DNA from: Altericroceibacterium spongiae
GTDB taxonomy: Bacteria; Pseudomonadota; Alphaproteobacteria; Sphingomonadales; Sphingomonadaceae
Assembly: GCF_003610805.1 (NCBI RefSeq)
Contig: NZ_RAPF01000001.1
Coordinates: forward strand, 558,001 to 622,000
Direction: 5' to 3'
Length of the DNA: 64,000 nt
Shown: positions 17,161 through 28,107 of the stretch, piece after piece
How the letters are laid out: each line of letters starts with the position of its first letter
How positions within the stretch are numbered: the stretch's first letter is position 1
Notes under the pieces: model-generated
Seen by the model: the letters and a program-made list of their open reading frames with translations, nothing else
Database searches by the model: none
What the model was told of the DNA's origin: nothing
Position numbers and translations under genes: made by a program

Positions 17161-18540
17161 TTATTCGTCGTCCTTATTGCGCTCACCCATACCGAGCAGT
17201 TTGAGCTTCCGATGCAACGCAGAGCGTTCCATGCCGATGAAACCTGCCGTCTTGGAAATATTTCCCGAAAACCGCCGAATCTGAATACGCAGATATTCGC
17301 GTTCGAAATTTTCCCTCGCTTCGCGCAGCGGTATCCCCATCAATGAGGGGATAATTGCGGCGCTATCGGAAGAACCGCCCGTTACCTCTTCGGGCAACAT
17401 ATCGGGTTCGATGCTGTCCAGGCGATCGCGCGGCGCAAGGATAACGGTGCGTTCTACGACATTGCGTAACTGGCGAACATTACCTGGCCAGTCATAGGCT
17501 TGGAGCGCGGCCATAGCCTCAGTCGCGATTTCAGGCGCTTCAATCCCTTGTTCACGAGCGAACCGGGTGAAGAAATGGTCAGCCAATGCCGGAATATCGT
17601 CACGCCTTTCTGCCAGGGAGGGAATCGAAACCGGCACCACATTCAAGCGATAGAACAAATCTTCCCGGAAACGTTTTTCCGCAATTTCCTTTTCGAGGTC
17701 GCGCGATGTGGATGATACGACGCGCACATCGACACCGATCTGACGATTACCCCCGGCCCTCACAAAACTCTGATCGGTCAGGACGCGCAATATGCGCGCT
17801 TGTGTGCTGGCCGGCATATCTGCGACTTCATCGAGATAGAGCGTGCCGCCATCGGCTTTTTCCAGCAAACCGGGCAAAATGAGTTTGCCGTCCTGCTCTT
17901 CGCCAAACAGCTCCTGCTCGAAACGCTCTGGTGTAATCCGGGCCGAACTGACGGTGACAAAGGCTTTGCCAGCGCGCGGACTCCAGGCATGGAGCAGCCG
18001 GGCAGCCACTTCCTTACCCGCTCCTGCCGGGCCGGTAATCAGCACACGGCTTCCCGTCCCGGCGACTCTTTTCAACGTTGCGCGGACCTGATTGATAACA
18101 GCGGAATTTCCGGTAAACTCCTCGGTATTGACCAGGCCTTCACGCAATTGCGCATTTTCTCGGCGTAACCTCTCTGTTTCGGTTGCCTTTTCCACCAGCA
18201 AAAGAAGCCGTTCAGCTTCGAAAGGTTTTTCAAGAAAATCGACAGCTCCCCGGCTGACTGCCGACACGGCTGTATCTATGTTGCCGTGCCCGGAGAAGAT
18301 TACCACGGGCAGCTCCGGCTCACGCTGTTTAATTTCGTCCAGCACTTCGAGACCGTCCATCGCGCTGCCATGGAGCCACACATCGAGCAAAACGAGACTT
18401 GGCCGCTTTTCATCAATCAGTTCCAGCGCACGGGTGCTATCCCCTGCCGTACGGCATTCATAGCCTTCATCAGACAGGACGCCGGCAACCAGTTCGCGGA
18501 TGTCCTGCTCGTCATCCACAATGAGGATATCGAGCGCCAT
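17161..18540 (-). CDS. ntrX: nitrogen/redox response regulator NtrX
   Basis: This 459-residue regulator pairs with NtrY. It has a receiver domain (about 1-120; phospho-acceptor Asp in [15 protein letters not shown]), an AAA+ domain (about 140-370; P-loop GPAGAGKE, Walker [27 protein letters not shown]) and a C-terminal Fis-type helix-turn-helix ([23 protein letters not shown]). The GAFTGA loop needed for sigma-54 contact is missing: the stretch between FGEE and ADGG is short and reads [13 protein letters not shown]. That agrees with NtrX proteins acting without sigma-54. The ATG at 18540 begins the receiver; the longer frame is not supported. Confidence 0.93.
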   Translation of the reverse strand: MALDILIVDDEQDIRELVAGVLSDEGYECRTAGDSTRALELIDEKRPSLVLLDVWLHGSAMDGLEVLDEIKQREPELPVVIFSGHGNIDTAVSAVSRGAVDFLEKPFEAERLLLLVEKATETERLRRENAQLREGLVNTEEFTGNSAVINQVRATLKRVAGTGSRVLITGPAGAGKEVAARLLHAWSPRAGKAFVTVSSARITPERFEQELFGEEQDGKLILPGLLEKADGGTLYLDEVADMPASTQARILRVLTDQSFVRAGGNRQIGVDVRVVSSTSRDLEKEIAEKRFREDLFYRLNVVPVSIPSLAERRDDIPALADHFFTRFAREQGIEAPEIATEAMAALQAYDWPGNVRQLRNVVERTVILAPRDRLDSIEPDMLPEEVTGGSSDSAAIIPSLMGIPLREARENFEREYLRIQIRRFSGNISKTAGFIGMERSALHRKLKLLGMGERNKDDE

Positions 18541-18562
18541 TATTGATACTCCTTGATGTTCA

Positions 18563-20797
18563 TCATTCGGCCGCCTCCGATCCGCGCGATACAGCGGACG
18601 GATCCAGAGCGAACTGGAGGATGACACAGGTTCCGCCGCCTTCAGCAGGCAGGAAAGTCATTTCTCCGCCATGTTCTTCTACAATCTTCTTCACAATGGC
18701 CAGACCAAGGCCGGTCCCCTTTTCACGGGTCGTGACATAGGGTTCGACAATTCGCTCGCCTCCTTGCGGCAGACCCACACCGTTATCACCGATTTTCACT
18801 TCTACCCTGTCATCCACCAATCCCATATGAACGGCGATGCGTCCTCGATAGTCGTCCCCTTCCCTCTCAGCCCGGCTTTCCACTGCTTCTGTGGCGTTTT
18901 TGAGGATATTGGTCATCGCCTGCCCAAACTGATGACGGTCACATTCGATGCTCGGAATTTCGCCATCGGTCTCGAAGGAGAATTGAATATCTGGTCGGGC
19001 AACTTCCTGCAGGAAGACAGCCTGACGTGCCAGATCCAGAGGATCTTCCGAACGGAAAACAGGTTTGGGCAGGCGGGCGAAAGATGAAAACTCATCGACC
19101 ATCTTGCGCAAATCACCCACCTGACGGATGATCGTGCGCGTTAGCTCGTCGAACAACTCACCGTCCTGACTGATCTGTTTGCGATAGCGACGCTTGAGCC
19201 GCTCTGTTGCGAGCTGGATCGGAGTCAGTGGATTCTTGATTTCGTGGGCGATGCGGCGAGCCACATCGGACCATGCTGCCTGTCGCTGATCAAGCAATTG
19301 CTGCGTAATATCTTCAAGCGTGATTACACATCCATTGGGGGCTGAAAAGATCTTGACCGCAAGCGTCAGCAATTCGCCCTGATGGTTATATTGCACAATT
19401 CCCGCTTTATGCCCTGCTTCGACCATTCTGGCGAATTGTGGGGCAACGTCTTTGAGTGGCATGCCGACGGGAGTTTCTTCCTCAGTCCCCTCTTCAAGCA
19501 AAAGCACCTGCGCAGAACTGTTCATGAGCTGAATCTGTAATTGACGATCAACCGAGATAATTCCGGCTGTAATTGATTCCAGCACTGCCTCGATAAAGGC
19601 CCGCCGCTCATCAAGCTGGTGGTTGGCACTGACCAGAGCTGTCGTTTGCTGTTCAATTTGCGCTGTCATGCGATTGAATGCGCGATTGAGTAAACCGATC
19701 TCATCGGGGCCGGTGCGGCCTTCCACCCGCAAGGCGTAATTACCTTCACCCACCCGTCGGGCAGCTCCGACCAGTTCGGTCAAAGGCTGCACCTGTCGGT
19801 CAGCAAATCGTAAGGCGAACCAGACGGCCAGACCGACCAGGGCCAGAGAGACGCCGAAGAGAGCCAGATTGAAACGTAACTGCAACGAACGGACGCGCCC
19901 GGTGAGCGTATCATAGGATTGTAATACGCTTTGTGCCTGGTTCCACTGACTGAGCGCCATCGTCCCGGTGTCACGGGCGTTATAAAGATAAATACCGCTT
20001 TCCTGATCGATTGGTGTCACGGCTTCAAGCAATCGCTGGCTGGCTTTCACCACAACCATTTCCCCCGCCTTGAGGCGGTCGATGGTTTCCTGAGTAACAC
20101 GTTGGGGTTCGGGATTATCGTCAGGATCGACAATGGCCACCACCTGCATATCGCCATTATCGCTCTGTTGCAGGATTGAGCTGCGGTTCAGTTTGCGGCT
20201 GACAACCTGATAGGAATACCCCTCGGCAAATTCGGGACTGGCAAGCGAATCCTGCTGCAAATAATATCGCAAGTCGCTTGCCATCGCGACGGTTTCATCG
20301 CTCAGATCCTTCTGGTTCTGTTCGTAATATCCTTCCGCCAGCCGGTTGGCGTTTTCGAGAATGCCGCGCGAATTGTCTGAGAACCAGAATTCTACTCCTG
20401 ACTGGAAAAGGAAGCTCGCAAAAATAACGACCAGCAATGTGGGAATTGCTGCCACCAGTGAGAAGAAAAAGACCAGCTTGACATGGAGCCTGCCGCTGGT
20501 CCCCCCTGCCCGCCTGATCGCTATGCGTCTGCCGATCAGAACAATCAGTGCAAGAGCGGGAATGAGTGTGCCGACGAGTAAAGCCGCCGCTTGTCCGGAA
20601 GGGAGCAATTCACCCGATTGCGGCTTACCGGAGAAAGCTATGAAAGACACAATCAGCATGGTTACCAGCAGCGCCACTGCGGCCAGTTCAAGCCATGCGA
20701 AAATATTCATTCGTCGCGACGCCACGAGCGTGCGTCGCCACCAGCGCGGTGTCGACCTTGTTTTATCACCGCTCTTCAAGACATTTTTCTCTGGCAT
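18563..20797 (-). CDS. ntrY: sensor histidine kinase NtrY
   Basis: This is a 744-residue membrane kinase. Hydrophobic helices lie at about 32-52, 68-88 and 108-132, with a further one near 308 after a periplasmic/extracellular sensor segment. A HAMP domain ([23 protein letters not shown]), a PAS-like domain and the HisKA box with His in [15 protein letters not shown] follow. The ATPase domain has N, G1 (DNGVGLP) and G2 ([14 protein letters not shown]) boxes. It phosphorylates NtrX. The gene is 22 nt upstream of ntrX. Confidence 0.94.
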   Translation of the reverse strand: MPEKNVLKSGDKTRSTPRWWRRTLVASRRMNIFAWLELAAVALLVTMLIVSFIAFSGKPQSGELLPSGQAAALLVGTLIPALALIVLIGRRIAIRRAGGTSGRLHVKLVFFFSLVAAIPTLLVVIFASFLFQSGVEFWFSDNSRGILENANRLAEGYYEQNQKDLSDETVAMASDLRYYLQQDSLASPEFAEGYSYQVVSRKLNRSSILQQSDNGDMQVVAIVDPDDNPEPQRVTQETIDRLKAGEMVVVKASQRLLEAVTPIDQESGIYLYNARDTGTMALSQWNQAQSVLQSYDTLTGRVRSLQLRFNLALFGVSLALVGLAVWFALRFADRQVQPLTELVGAARRVGEGNYALRVEGRTGPDEIGLLNRAFNRMTAQIEQQTTALVSANHQLDERRAFIEAVLESITAGIISVDRQLQIQLMNSSAQVLLLEEGTEEETPVGMPLKDVAPQFARMVEAGHKAGIVQYNHQGELLTLAVKIFSAPNGCVITLEDITQQLLDQRQAAWSDVARRIAHEIKNPLTPIQLATERLKRRYRKQISQDGELFDELTRTIIRQVGDLRKMVDEFSSFARLPKPVFRSEDPLDLARQAVFLQEVARPDIQFSFETDGEIPSIECDRHQFGQAMTNILKNATEAVESRAEREGDDYRGRIAVHMGLVDDRVEVKIGDNGVGLPQGGERIVEPYVTTREKGTGLGLAIVKKIVEEHGGEMTFLPAEGGGTCVILQFALDPSAVSRGSEAAE

Positions 20798-20901
20798 CGT
20801 TGCTGACTTACAACGATCCTGTTGCTCTTTTGCAAGTGGATATTACGCAGTTATGCCCTGCAAGAGACAAAATGCGTCAAAAACTGGACGGAATTCCTGC
20901 C

Positions 20902-22314
20902 TCATTCTTTATGGCTGAAGCGTTCGGGATCAATTTTCAGGTCACCGAGCCGCTTGCGCAAAGTGTTTCGATTGATTCCCAGCAACTGCGCCGCCTGAAG
21001 CTGGTTACCTTCGGTTTCCGACAAAGCATGTTCGAATAGCGGCTTTTCAAAAGCCGCCAGCGCAGCGTGGTAGAGCGTTCCACGGGCCGGATTGTTTGCC
21101 AGCAGCCAGTTCTGCAAAGCATTCGGAAAGTCGGCTTCTTCGACAGGCCGGCTCTCATTTTTACGTTCTTCGGTTAGCGACCGGATCGCCGGAACATCTA
21201 TTTCCTCTTCACGCGATAGCAGGGCCGCGCGATAGATGAAATTACGTAATTCGCGAACATTTCCTCGCCATGGCATCTGCGCCAGCAGATGGGCAGCGGA
21301 TGAAGAAAGGCGGCGCTGTGGAAGGCCTTCGCGCGCCGCTACGCCAAGGAAATGGGTGGCCAGCGGCTCAATATCGTCACTCCTGTCACGCAGAGGAGGA
21401 AGCTGAATCGGCACCACATTGAGGCGGTAGTAAAGATCTTCCCGGAAGCGGCCATCGGCTATCAGTGGTTCCAGATCGCGATTGGTTGCCGCCACGATCC
21501 GCACATCGATGGTGATTTCTTCTTTCCCCCCTACTCTGCGAATGCGCCCCGATTGGAGCGCACGAAGCAAGCGGGTCTGGGCTTCTGCCGGCATGTCCCC
21601 GATTTCGTCGAGAAACAGTGTGCCACCGTCGGCCTGCTCGAACTTGCCCATGTTACGGGCTGTAGCACCGGTAAAAGCCCCTTTTTCATGGCCGAATAGC
21701 TCACTTTCGATCAGTTCCTTGGGAATGGCCGCGGTGTTGACCGCCACGAACGGTCCACTCTTGCGATGGCCGAGCTGGTGAATGGCTTCTGCCACGAGTT
21801 CTTTTCCGGTACCGGATTCGCCAAGGATCAGCACCGTCAGATCATTACGCAAAACGCGTGTGATCATTCGATAAACATCCTGCATGGCCTGACTGCGGCC
21901 TATGAGCGGTAGCCCGTCCCCCTGCTGATCGGCCGTGATACCGGACGCTTTACGGGATTCGGCAGCTTGCCGCGCTGCCCGGACAAGCTCGTCCAGATCG
22001 AACGGCTTGGGAAAATACTCGAAGGCTCCCGTATCGGCTGCGCGCACGGCCGTATCCAGCGTATTCTGTGCAGACAGAATAATGATTGCCAGATCAGGAA
22101 AACCTTTAAACACATTGCCGAGACTTTCAATCCCGTCGCCATCGGTCAGCAGAACATCACTGAGCATGACGTCATATTGCGTGCTGGCGAGCAGCCTGTC
22201 GCGCTCCCCAATGCTTTCACACTGATCCACTTCGAACCCGTCATCGATTAGCGCTGCCTTGATAACAGTCGCAATCGACAGGTCGTCTTCCACCAACAAT
22301 ACACGGCGCTTCAT
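20902..22314 (-). CDS. ntrC: nitrogen regulator NtrC (sigma-54 activator)
   Basis: This 470-residue protein activates nitrogen-assimilation genes with sigma-54. The receiver begins MKRRVLLVEDD (ATG at 22314) and has its Asp in VMLSDVLLTDGDG. The AAA+ domain has GESGTGKE, a full ELFGHEKGAFTGAT loop and GGTLFLDEIGDMP. The C-terminus is a Fis helix-turn-helix (TEGNQLQAAQLLGINRNTLRKRL). It lies 14 nt downstream of ntrB. Phosphorylation comes from NtrB under nitrogen limitation. Confidence 0.95.
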   Translation of the reverse strand: MKRRVLLVEDDLSIATVIKAALIDDGFEVDQCESIGERDRLLASTQYDVMLSDVLLTDGDGIESLGNVFKGFPDLAIIILSAQNTLDTAVRAADTGAFEYFPKPFDLDELVRAARQAAESRKASGITADQQGDGLPLIGRSQAMQDVYRMITRVLRNDLTVLILGESGTGKELVAEAIHQLGHRKSGPFVAVNTAAIPKELIESELFGHEKGAFTGATARNMGKFEQADGGTLFLDEIGDMPAEAQTRLLRALQSGRIRRVGGKEEITIDVRIVAATNRDLEPLIADGRFREDLYYRLNVVPIQLPPLRDRSDDIEPLATHFLGVAAREGLPQRRLSSSAAHLLAQMPWRGNVRELRNFIYRAALLSREEEIDVPAIRSLTEERKNESRPVEEADFPNALQNWLLANNPARGTLYHAALAAFEKPLFEHALSETEGNQLQAAQLLGINRNTLRKRLGDLKIDPERFSHKE

Positions 22315-22328
22315 GGCGCTCTTTCCCC

Positions 22329-23399
22329 TTACCCGAATTTGGCCATCGGTAAGTGGATGCGGAAATGCGTCCACCCTTCGGCCTCGTCCCTTTCGTGGCT
22401 TATCCGGCCATTCATGTCCCGCACCAGCTTGTTCACCAGTGCCAGGCCAAGCCCCTGACCATTTTTTTTGCTACTCACGAAAGGTTCGAAAATATGATCT
22501 CTCAGAGCCGGATCGATCCCCGATCCATTATCACTTACTCGCACTTCGATTGGCAGTCGGATCGGACGGCCGAGACGAATGGCGTTAAGAACAAGCCCGC
22601 TCACGAAGCGGGTGCGCAGTACGATCCGTGCATCCTCCCTGTCCTTGCAGGCATCTCTTGCGTTGGAAATGAGATTAATGAGGACTTGTACAAGTGAATC
22701 TTCATGAGCGAGCACAGGTGGCAGGGATGGATCGAATTCTTCGATCAGCCGGACACCTTTCATGCCAGCCGCTTCCGCTACTTCCGCTGCGCGGCGAATA
22801 ATCGCATGGAGATTACACGGGGCAACTGGTTCAGGCTGCTCCCGGCCAAGACGCTGCATCCGGTCGATCAGCTTGGCAATGCGATCCACTTCGCCAGTGA
22901 TAAGTGCTGTAAGTGGTTTATCCTGATCGCCAATCTTACGCGCGATAAGCTGGGCTGCACCGCGAATAGCGGAAAGCGGGTTTTTGATTTCGTGGGCCAG
23001 AATAGCCGGCGCTCGCAAAGGCGGTTCCTCGCCATCGCGCAAAGCCTCGCCCGTGCCCAGTTCCTGCATGGTCAGCAATTGCCAGCCATTATGGCCAGTG
23101 ACGGGCGAAAGCATGATGTCGAGCCGCATCGGTGTGCCATCCAGAAACCGAGTTGTGACCGAATGGGCGGAAAGCTGGGCATCCCCCTGCGCCAGCAAGC
23201 CTGTGAGGCGCTCGCCTTCAAAAGTAACGATATCACCAAGTTTGCGCCCCACCAGACGCCGCACGCTGAGACCGATCAGCTGTTCGGCTGCCGGATTGCT
23301 CTGGGCAATAGTAAGATCAGGCTCCAGCAGAAGCACCGCTATCCCCAGGCTGTTGAGAAGGAGACGCGGCTCTATCGGATTGCCCGGATTGGGAATCAC
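22329..23399 (-). CDS. ntrB: nitrogen sensor kinase NtrB
   Basis: This 356-residue soluble kinase/phosphatase senses nitrogen through PII. It has an N-terminal PAS domain (about 10-100), the HisKA box with His in [21 protein letters not shown] and an HATPase domain ([24 protein letters not shown]). The start is GTG at 23399, overlapping the dusB stop. The dusB-ntrB-ntrC order is the classical alphaproteobacterial nifR3-ntrBC operon. Confidence 0.94.
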   Translation of the reverse strand: MIPNPGNPIEPRLLLNSLGIAVLLLEPDLTIAQSNPAAEQLIGLSVRRLVGRKLGDIVTFEGERLTGLLAQGDAQLSAHSVTTRFLDGTPMRLDIMLSPVTGHNGWQLLTMQELGTGEALRDGEEPPLRAPAILAHEIKNPLSAIRGAAQLIARKIGDQDKPLTALITGEVDRIAKLIDRMQRLGREQPEPVAPCNLHAIIRRAAEVAEAAGMKGVRLIEEFDPSLPPVLAHEDSLVQVLINLISNARDACKDREDARIVLRTRFVSGLVLNAIRLGRPIRLPIEVRVSDNGSGIDPALRDHIFEPFVSSKKNGQGLGLALVNKLVRDMNGRISHERDEAEGWTHFRIHLPMAKFG

Positions 23400-24412
23400 G
23401 CGGCGCGGCGCTTTAGAAATGGCTCATAGAAACGCGCGATTTCGCCAAGAACCTGCTCCGGATCCTCGATAAAATTGGCGTGATTTCGAAATTCCGCCGA
23501 GCCATGCATGCCTTTGGTATACCAGCCCAGATGTTTGCGGGCTATCTTTACACCGACCTGCGGACCGTAATGGTCCAGCATCGCACGGTAATGTTCGACC
23601 AGAACATTATATTGCTCATCAAAAGACGGGCTCGGAATAATCTCACCGGTCCGCCACCAATGCATCACCTGCCCCAGAAGCCAGGGTTTGCCATAGGCGC
23701 CGCGACCGATCATGATGCCATCTGCCCCGCTTTGTTCGAGCGCATTTGCAGCATCTTCCACTCCGCAAATATCGCCATTGGCAATGACCGGAATGGAAAC
23801 GGCTTCCTTGACCTTGCGGATATATTCCCAATCCGCTTCACCCTTATACATCTGGTTCCGGGTCCGGCCGTGAACGGTAATCATCTGGGCGCCGATATCC
23901 TCGGCAATGCGCGCAAGTTCGGGCGCATTCAGTGAGGCATGATCCCAGCCCATACGCATTTTGACAGTCACCGGAACTTTAACCGCTTTTACGGTTGCTT
24001 CGATCAGTCTGGTCGCCAGCGGGACTTCACGCATCAGAGCCGATCCGGCATAGCCATTGGTGACCTTGCGCACCGGACAGCCCATATTGATATCAATAAT
24101 TGCGGCCCCGCGATCTTCATTGAGTTTGGCCGCTTCGCCCATTTCTTCTGGAAGACACCCAACAAGCTGCATAGACACCGGATTTTCGGTTTCATGCCAG
24201 GCCGCTTTCTGAAGCGACTGACGGGTTTCCCGAATAGCGGCAGGCGATGCGATCATCTCGGTGACATTGAGGCCGGAGCCATATCGTCGCACCAGCGTAC
24301 GGAACGGCATATCCGTCACCCCCGTCATAGGGGCCAGGATTACCGGACAGTCGATTTCGACATTCCCGATACGGATCGGCTTCAGGGCCGGAGGAGTTGG
24401 TGCTGCGGTCAT
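23396..24412 (-). CDS. dusB: tRNA-dihydrouridine synthase (DusB/NifR3)
   Basis: This 338-residue flavoenzyme reduces uridines in tRNA D-loops. The TIM-barrel has the FMN site ([10 protein letters not shown]), the catalytic Cys in [10 protein letters not shown], and [12 protein letters not shown] and [13 protein letters not shown] typical of DusB. It is the first gene of the ntr operon and divergent from ispDF, 77 bases apart, so the two promoters share that interval. Confidence 0.95.
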   Translation of the reverse strand: MTAAPTPPALKPIRIGNVEIDCPVILAPMTGVTDMPFRTLVRRYGSGLNVTEMIASPAAIRETRQSLQKAAWHETENPVSMQLVGCLPEEMGEAAKLNEDRGAAIIDINMGCPVRKVTNGYAGSALMREVPLATRLIEATVKAVKVPVTVKMRMGWDHASLNAPELARIAEDIGAQMITVHGRTRNQMYKGEADWEYIRKVKEAVSIPVIANGDICGVEDAANALEQSGADGIMIGRGAYGKPWLLGQVMHWWRTGEIIPSPSFDEQYNVLVEHYRAMLDHYGPQVGVKIARKHLGWYTKGMHGSAEFRNHANFIEDPEQVLGEIARFYEPFLKRRAA

Positions 24413-24489
24413 ATTAATCTTGTGCCTAATTTATAGGCAGGCGCATAGTGGATTGCAGCGAAGGCCGCAAGGAGCTAGCGCCGCCGGCC

Positions 24490-25641
24490 ATGGCACAGGA
24501 AGCACCCTTTTCAGCAATCATCGTTGCAGCCGGTAAAGGTCTGCGCGCTGCGCAGGCTGTGCCTAAGCAATTCGCCTTATGGCGCGGAAAACCAGTTTTG
24601 CGCCATTCCGCAGAAAAGCTGGCTCTTTGCGGTGCCTGGCCGATAGTTGTTGCAGTTCCTTCCGACTATCGCGATGGGGCTGAAAAAATACTGGCAGGAA
24701 TTTCCGGCATTTCTTTCGTTAATGGCGGCGAATCGCGACAGGATTCGGTTCGTATAGCTCTCGAATCAATGGCGGAACTTGGATCAACACCGGATCGGGT
24801 CCTAATTCACGATGCGGCGCGTCCTGATTTGCCGCGTTCCGTGATTGATCGCCTGCTGACTGTGCTTGAAAAAGAAGCAGGTGCAATTCCGGTTTTGCCT
24901 GTGGTGGACAGCCTCGTTATTGATAAAAACGGTCTGATGGCAGGCAGTGCGCGACGAGAGGATTTGCGTCGGGTACAAACTCCGCAGGCTTTTCGTTTTG
25001 AAGATATACTGGCCGCCCATCGAAGCTGGCAGGAAGATAGTATGGCAGGCGACGATGCGCAGGTGCTGCGAGCCGCCGGTGGCGCTGTCGGGCTGGTCGA
25101 CGGCGATGAAAGGCTTCATAAGCTGACTTTTGCCAAGGATTTCATGGACCATATGCCAGCCATTCGGACCGGGCTCGGTTTCGATGTTCATCGCCTCGCT
25201 GTCGGCGAGGAATTGTGGCTTTGCGGCCTTCCGATCGCGCATGATCGTGGACTTGCGGGTCATAGCGATGCCGATGTCGGCCTGCACGCGCTTGTCGATG
25301 CCCTGCTCGGCGCAGTTGCAGCAGGCGATATCGGACAACATTTTCCACCAAGCGATCCACAATGGAAAGGGGCACCTTCATCTCGCTTTGTCGAACATGC
25401 GGTATCGCTTGTAGCGAGTGCGGGTTACCGCGTCGGCAATGTTGATCTTACACTGATGTGCGAAGCCCCCAAGATCGGGCCTCACCGTGAAGCCATGCGC
25501 CGGAAACTTGCTGAACTGCTGGGCGTTGATATCGCACAGGTTAGCGTGAAAGCCACTACAACCGAACGTCTGGGCTTTACCGGGCGCGAGGAAGGCATCG
25601 CCGCTCAGGCAATAACCACGGTGATCCGTAACGGAGAATGA
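24490..25641 (+). CDS. ispDF: bifunctional IspD/IspF of the MEP isoprenoid pathway
   Basis: This 383-residue fusion has an N-terminal IspD (MEP cytidylyltransferase; AIIVAAGKGLRAA near the start, GGESRQDSV, IHDAARPD) and a C-terminal IspF (MECDP synthase, from RTGLGFDVHRL at about 220; HSDADVGLHALVDALLGA and ATTTERLGFTGREEGI). IspD and IspF catalyse non-consecutive steps; IspE between them is not in the window. The fusion is common in alphaproteobacteria. I chose the ATG at 24490; the GTG at 24448 adds 14 poorly conserved residues. Confidence 0.94.
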   Translation: MAQEAPFSAIIVAAGKGLRAAQAVPKQFALWRGKPVLRHSAEKLALCGAWPIVVAVPSDYRDGAEKILAGISGISFVNGGESRQDSVRIALESMAELGSTPDRVLIHDAARPDLPRSVIDRLLTVLEKEAGAIPVLPVVDSLVIDKNGLMAGSARREDLRRVQTPQAFRFEDILAAHRSWQEDSMAGDDAQVLRAAGGAVGLVDGDERLHKLTFAKDFMDHMPAIRTGLGFDVHRLAVGEELWLCGLPIAHDRGLAGHSDADVGLHALVDALLGAVAAGDIGQHFPPSDPQWKGAPSSRFVEHAVSLVASAGYRVGNVDLTLMCEAPKIGPHREAMRRKLAELLGVDIAQVSVKATTTERLGFTGREEGIAAQAITTVIRNGE

Positions 25642-25649
25642 TAAGCCCA

Positions 25650-26186
25650 ATGTCTAAACGCAAATGCCTTGCCGGCCTGCTGGCCATAACGGGCCTTCTG
25701 AGCAGTTCCACCGCCTTTGCGCAAAGCTGTATCAAAGAACAGGAAGTCAAGTCGCTGACTCTCTATGCGCTGCCAACGGTTATTCAGGCTGCGCAAACGC
25801 GATGCACCGCTTCGCTTTCTTCCAATGGTTTCATGGCCACCGGCGCAGCCGAACTGGCCTCTCGCTATCAGGCTCTGAAAGATGATAACTGGCCTGTCGC
25901 TCGAGACGTTCTGATTCGTATGACGGCAAAGGGCGATCAGCCACAGGATCGGCGTATGGGCCTGATCCTGGAACAGATGCCACCCGACACCGTAAGGGAG
26001 TTGCTGGATTCGATTATTCTTCAGAAGCTCAGCGAAGAAATCCAGCCAGACAAATGCACGACCATTGAGCACGGGCTTGAAATCGCCGCCCCGCTCGAAC
26101 CTGAAGAAACCGCCAGTATTTTCGCTTTTGTCCTGACGCTTGCCGCGCCGGACGACATGAATATCTGCCCAGTGGATGAAAAATGA
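25650..26186 (+). CDS. secreted hypothetical protein
   Basis: This 178-residue protein has a clear signal peptide (KRKCLAGLLAITGLLSSSTAFAQS, cleavage after AFA). The mature part has four Cys (SCIKEQ, TRCTASL, DKCTT, ICPVDEK), which could form two disulfides in the periplasm. No named domain is recognised. It lies 8 nt after ispDF and overlaps pncC by ATGA, so it belongs to that operon. An ATG at 25638 overlapping the ispDF stop is an alternative start. Confidence 0.7.
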   Translation: MSKRKCLAGLLAITGLLSSSTAFAQSCIKEQEVKSLTLYALPTVIQAAQTRCTASLSSNGFMATGAAELASRYQALKDDNWPVARDVLIRMTAKGDQPQDRRMGLILEQMPPDTVRELLDSIILQKLSEEIQPDKCTTIEHGLEIAAPLEPEETASIFAFVLTLAAPDDMNICPVDEK

Positions 26187-26680
26187 CCGATAGCCTTCTT
26201 CCAGACGAGATCGTCAAACTCGCCCGCCGCGTGATTGAGGAAAATGCCGTTGCCGGGCGCAAGATCAGTCTTGCCGAAAGCTGTACCGGCGGCCTCGTTG
26301 CTGCTGCCCTGACTGAAATTCCGGGTTCTTCTGCAGTGTTCGATCGCGGCTTTGTGACCTATTCCAATGAAGCGAAGGAACAGGAGCTCGATGTCAAAAG
26401 CGACATTATAGAGACCTTCGGCGCTGTCTCGATTGCCTGTGTCTATGCTATGGCGCAGGGGGCGCTCGAACATAGTGAGGCCGATGTATCCGTCGCGATC
26501 AGTGGTGTGGCCGGGCCCGATGGAGGGACCGACCAGAAGCCTGTGGGCACGGTGGTATTTGCCCGCGCAGTGCGCGGCGTGGATGAACCGGAAGCCGAAC
26601 TGCGTAACTTCGAAGCGTCCAGCCGCTCCGATGTACGCCGTCAGGCTGCGCTATGCGCACTGGAACTACTGTTGCCGTAA
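26183..26680 (+). CDS. pncC: nicotinamide-nucleotide amidase (CinA C-terminal domain, PncC)
   Basis: This 165-residue single-domain CinA protein hydrolyses NMN to nicotinate mononucleotide in the pyridine-nucleotide salvage cycle. Signature sequences are SLAESCTGGLVAAALTEIPGSS, RGFVTYSNEAKEQ, AISGVAGPDGGT and KPVGTVVFA. It lacks the N-terminal MoaB-like COG1058 domain, as short CinA proteins do. Its 3' end overlaps the convergent coq10-like gene by 40 nt. Confidence 0.92.
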   Translation: MTDSLLPDEIVKLARRVIEENAVAGRKISLAESCTGGLVAAALTEIPGSSAVFDRGFVTYSNEAKEQELDVKSDIIETFGAVSIACVYAMAQGALEHSEADVSVAISGVAGPDGGTDQKPVGTVVFARAVRGVDEPEAELRNFEASSRSDVRRQAALCALELLLP

Positions 26681-27102
26681 AGCTCGTCGGCGCGCTGTTC
26701 GAATGCGTTGACCATCTTGCGAAAGGCACGATCGAAATACTGACCGGCAAGAGCTTCGAACATACGGCTTTTGAACGCGAAATCGACTGTGAAATCGATT
26801 TCGCAGCCCCCGCCCTCTACATCCCGGAAAACCCAGTGATTGTCGAGATCCCGTAAAGGGCCATCGACATATTGCACACGCAGATTTCCGGGGCGTTCCT
26901 TGTGGACCCGCGAGGTAAATTTTTCCCGCAGGGCTTTGAAACCAACCAGCATATCAGCCACCATTTCTTCGCCATCGTCGGAACGAATACGCGTGGCGAC
27001 GACCCAGGGAAGAAATTCCGGATAGCTGGCGACATCGGCCACCAGATCGAACATTTGCTCTGCCGAATAAGGCAGGCGACGGGTTTCTTTAATTCCGGGC
27101 AT
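26641..27102 (-). CDS. Coq10/RatA-like START-domain protein
   Basis: This 153-residue polyketide-cyclase/START-fold protein begins [33 protein letters not shown], the classical Coq10/RatA signature. Alphaproteobacterial and mitochondrial members bind ubiquinone and help it reach the respiratory chain; the RatA ribosome-toxin name is inherited from E. coli and is not implied here. It overlaps lipA (TGATG), so the two are translated together. Confidence 0.88.
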   Translation of the reverse strand: MPGIKETRRLPYSAEQMFDLVADVASYPEFLPWVVATRIRSDDGEEMVADMLVGFKALREKFTSRVHKERPGNLRVQYVDGPLRDLDNHWVFRDVEGGGCEIDFTVDFAFKSRMFEALAGQYFDRAFRKMVNAFEQRADELYGNSSSSAHSAA

Positions 27103-28058
27103 CAGGCTTTTTTCACGACCGGCCTGGTCTTTCCCTTGTCGAGCTTGGCGGCGCGTGCAGCCTGCATTTCCGCAAAATCTTCACCGGCATGATAGCTCGA
27201 ACGTGTCAGCGGGCTCGATGCCACCTGAAGGAAACCTTTTGCTCTTGCGATCGAACCGTAAGCGTCAAACACTTTCGGGCTGACGAAATCCACCACTTTG
27301 GCATGTTTCGGCGTCGGCTGGAGATACTGGCCGAGAGTGACGAAATCGATCTGGGCAGAACGCATATCATCCATCACCTGATGGACCTCAAGGCGCTGCT
27401 CGCCAAGCCCTAGCATCATACCTGATTTCGTGAAAATCAACGGATCATGCGCTTTCACTTCTTCGAGCAGACGCAATGAGGCATAATAGCGAGCACCGGG
27501 ACGGATCGTTGGATAAAGGCGAGGGACCGTTTCCAGATTGTGATTAAAAACATCCGGCCCCGCTTCGCAGATCGCCTCGATCGATGGGCGCATTTTGCCG
27601 CGAAAATCAGGCGTTAGAATTTCGATTGTCGTATTCGGTGCTTCACGGCGTAGCGCATTGATTACCTTTACGAACTGGCCAGCTCCGCCATCGGGAAGAT
27701 CGTCCCGGTCAACGGATGTGATCACAATATGTTCGAGGCCCATTTTGGCGGCAGCAATGGCGACATGCTCGGGCTCAAGCGGATCGACTTTGCGAGGCAT
27801 ACCCGTTTTGACATTACAAAAAGCACAGGCGCGGGTGCAGACATCACCGAGGATCATCACGGTAGCGTGTTTCTTGGTCCAGCACTCACCGATATTGGGG
27901 CACGCAGCCTCTTCACACACGGTGTTGAGGTTGAGATCACGCATCAATTTGCGCGTTTCATGGTAGCCCTTGGTGACAGGGGCCTTGACGCGGATCCAAT
28001 CGGGCTTGCGCTGGCGTTCCGGGCGCGGCGCTGCAGACATGTCGTTCATAAGGCCCAC
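27102..28058 (-). CDS. lipA: lipoyl synthase
   Basis: This 318-residue radical-SAM enzyme inserts two sulfurs into octanoyl groups to form lipoate. Both iron-sulfur motifs are seen: the auxiliary cluster [12 protein letters not shown] (Cx4Cx5C) and the radical-SAM CTRACAFC (Cx3Cx2C). The terminal [10 protein letters not shown] carries the Ser ligand. The start may be GTG at 28058, which has AGGG eight bases ahead, or ATG at 28049. The first protein after it is Coq10-like, linking two respiratory cofactors. Confidence 0.95.
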   Translation of the reverse strand: MGLMNDMSAAPRPERQRKPDWIRVKAPVTKGYHETRKLMRDLNLNTVCEEAACPNIGECWTKKHATVMILGDVCTRACAFCNVKTGMPRKVDPLEPEHVAIAAAKMGLEHIVITSVDRDDLPDGGAGQFVKVINALRREAPNTTIEILTPDFRGKMRPSIEAICEAGPDVFNHNLETVPRLYPTIRPGARYYASLRLLEEVKAHDPLIFTKSGMMLGLGEQRLEVHQVMDDMRSAQIDFVTLGQYLQPTPKHAKVVDFVSPKVFDAYGSIARAKGFLQVASSPLTRSSYHAGEDFAEMQAARAAKLDKGKTRPVVKKA

Positions 28059-28107
28059 TTAGTCATCCCTCTTGCCAGTGGCAATGGCAGGGTGCATCAG
28101 CAACGTC

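Noticed and set aside
26641-27102. RatA toxin of a toxin-antitoxin pair
   Set aside because: No RatB-type partner is adjacent, and the gene is coupled to lipA; a Coq10-like ubiquinone role fits better.
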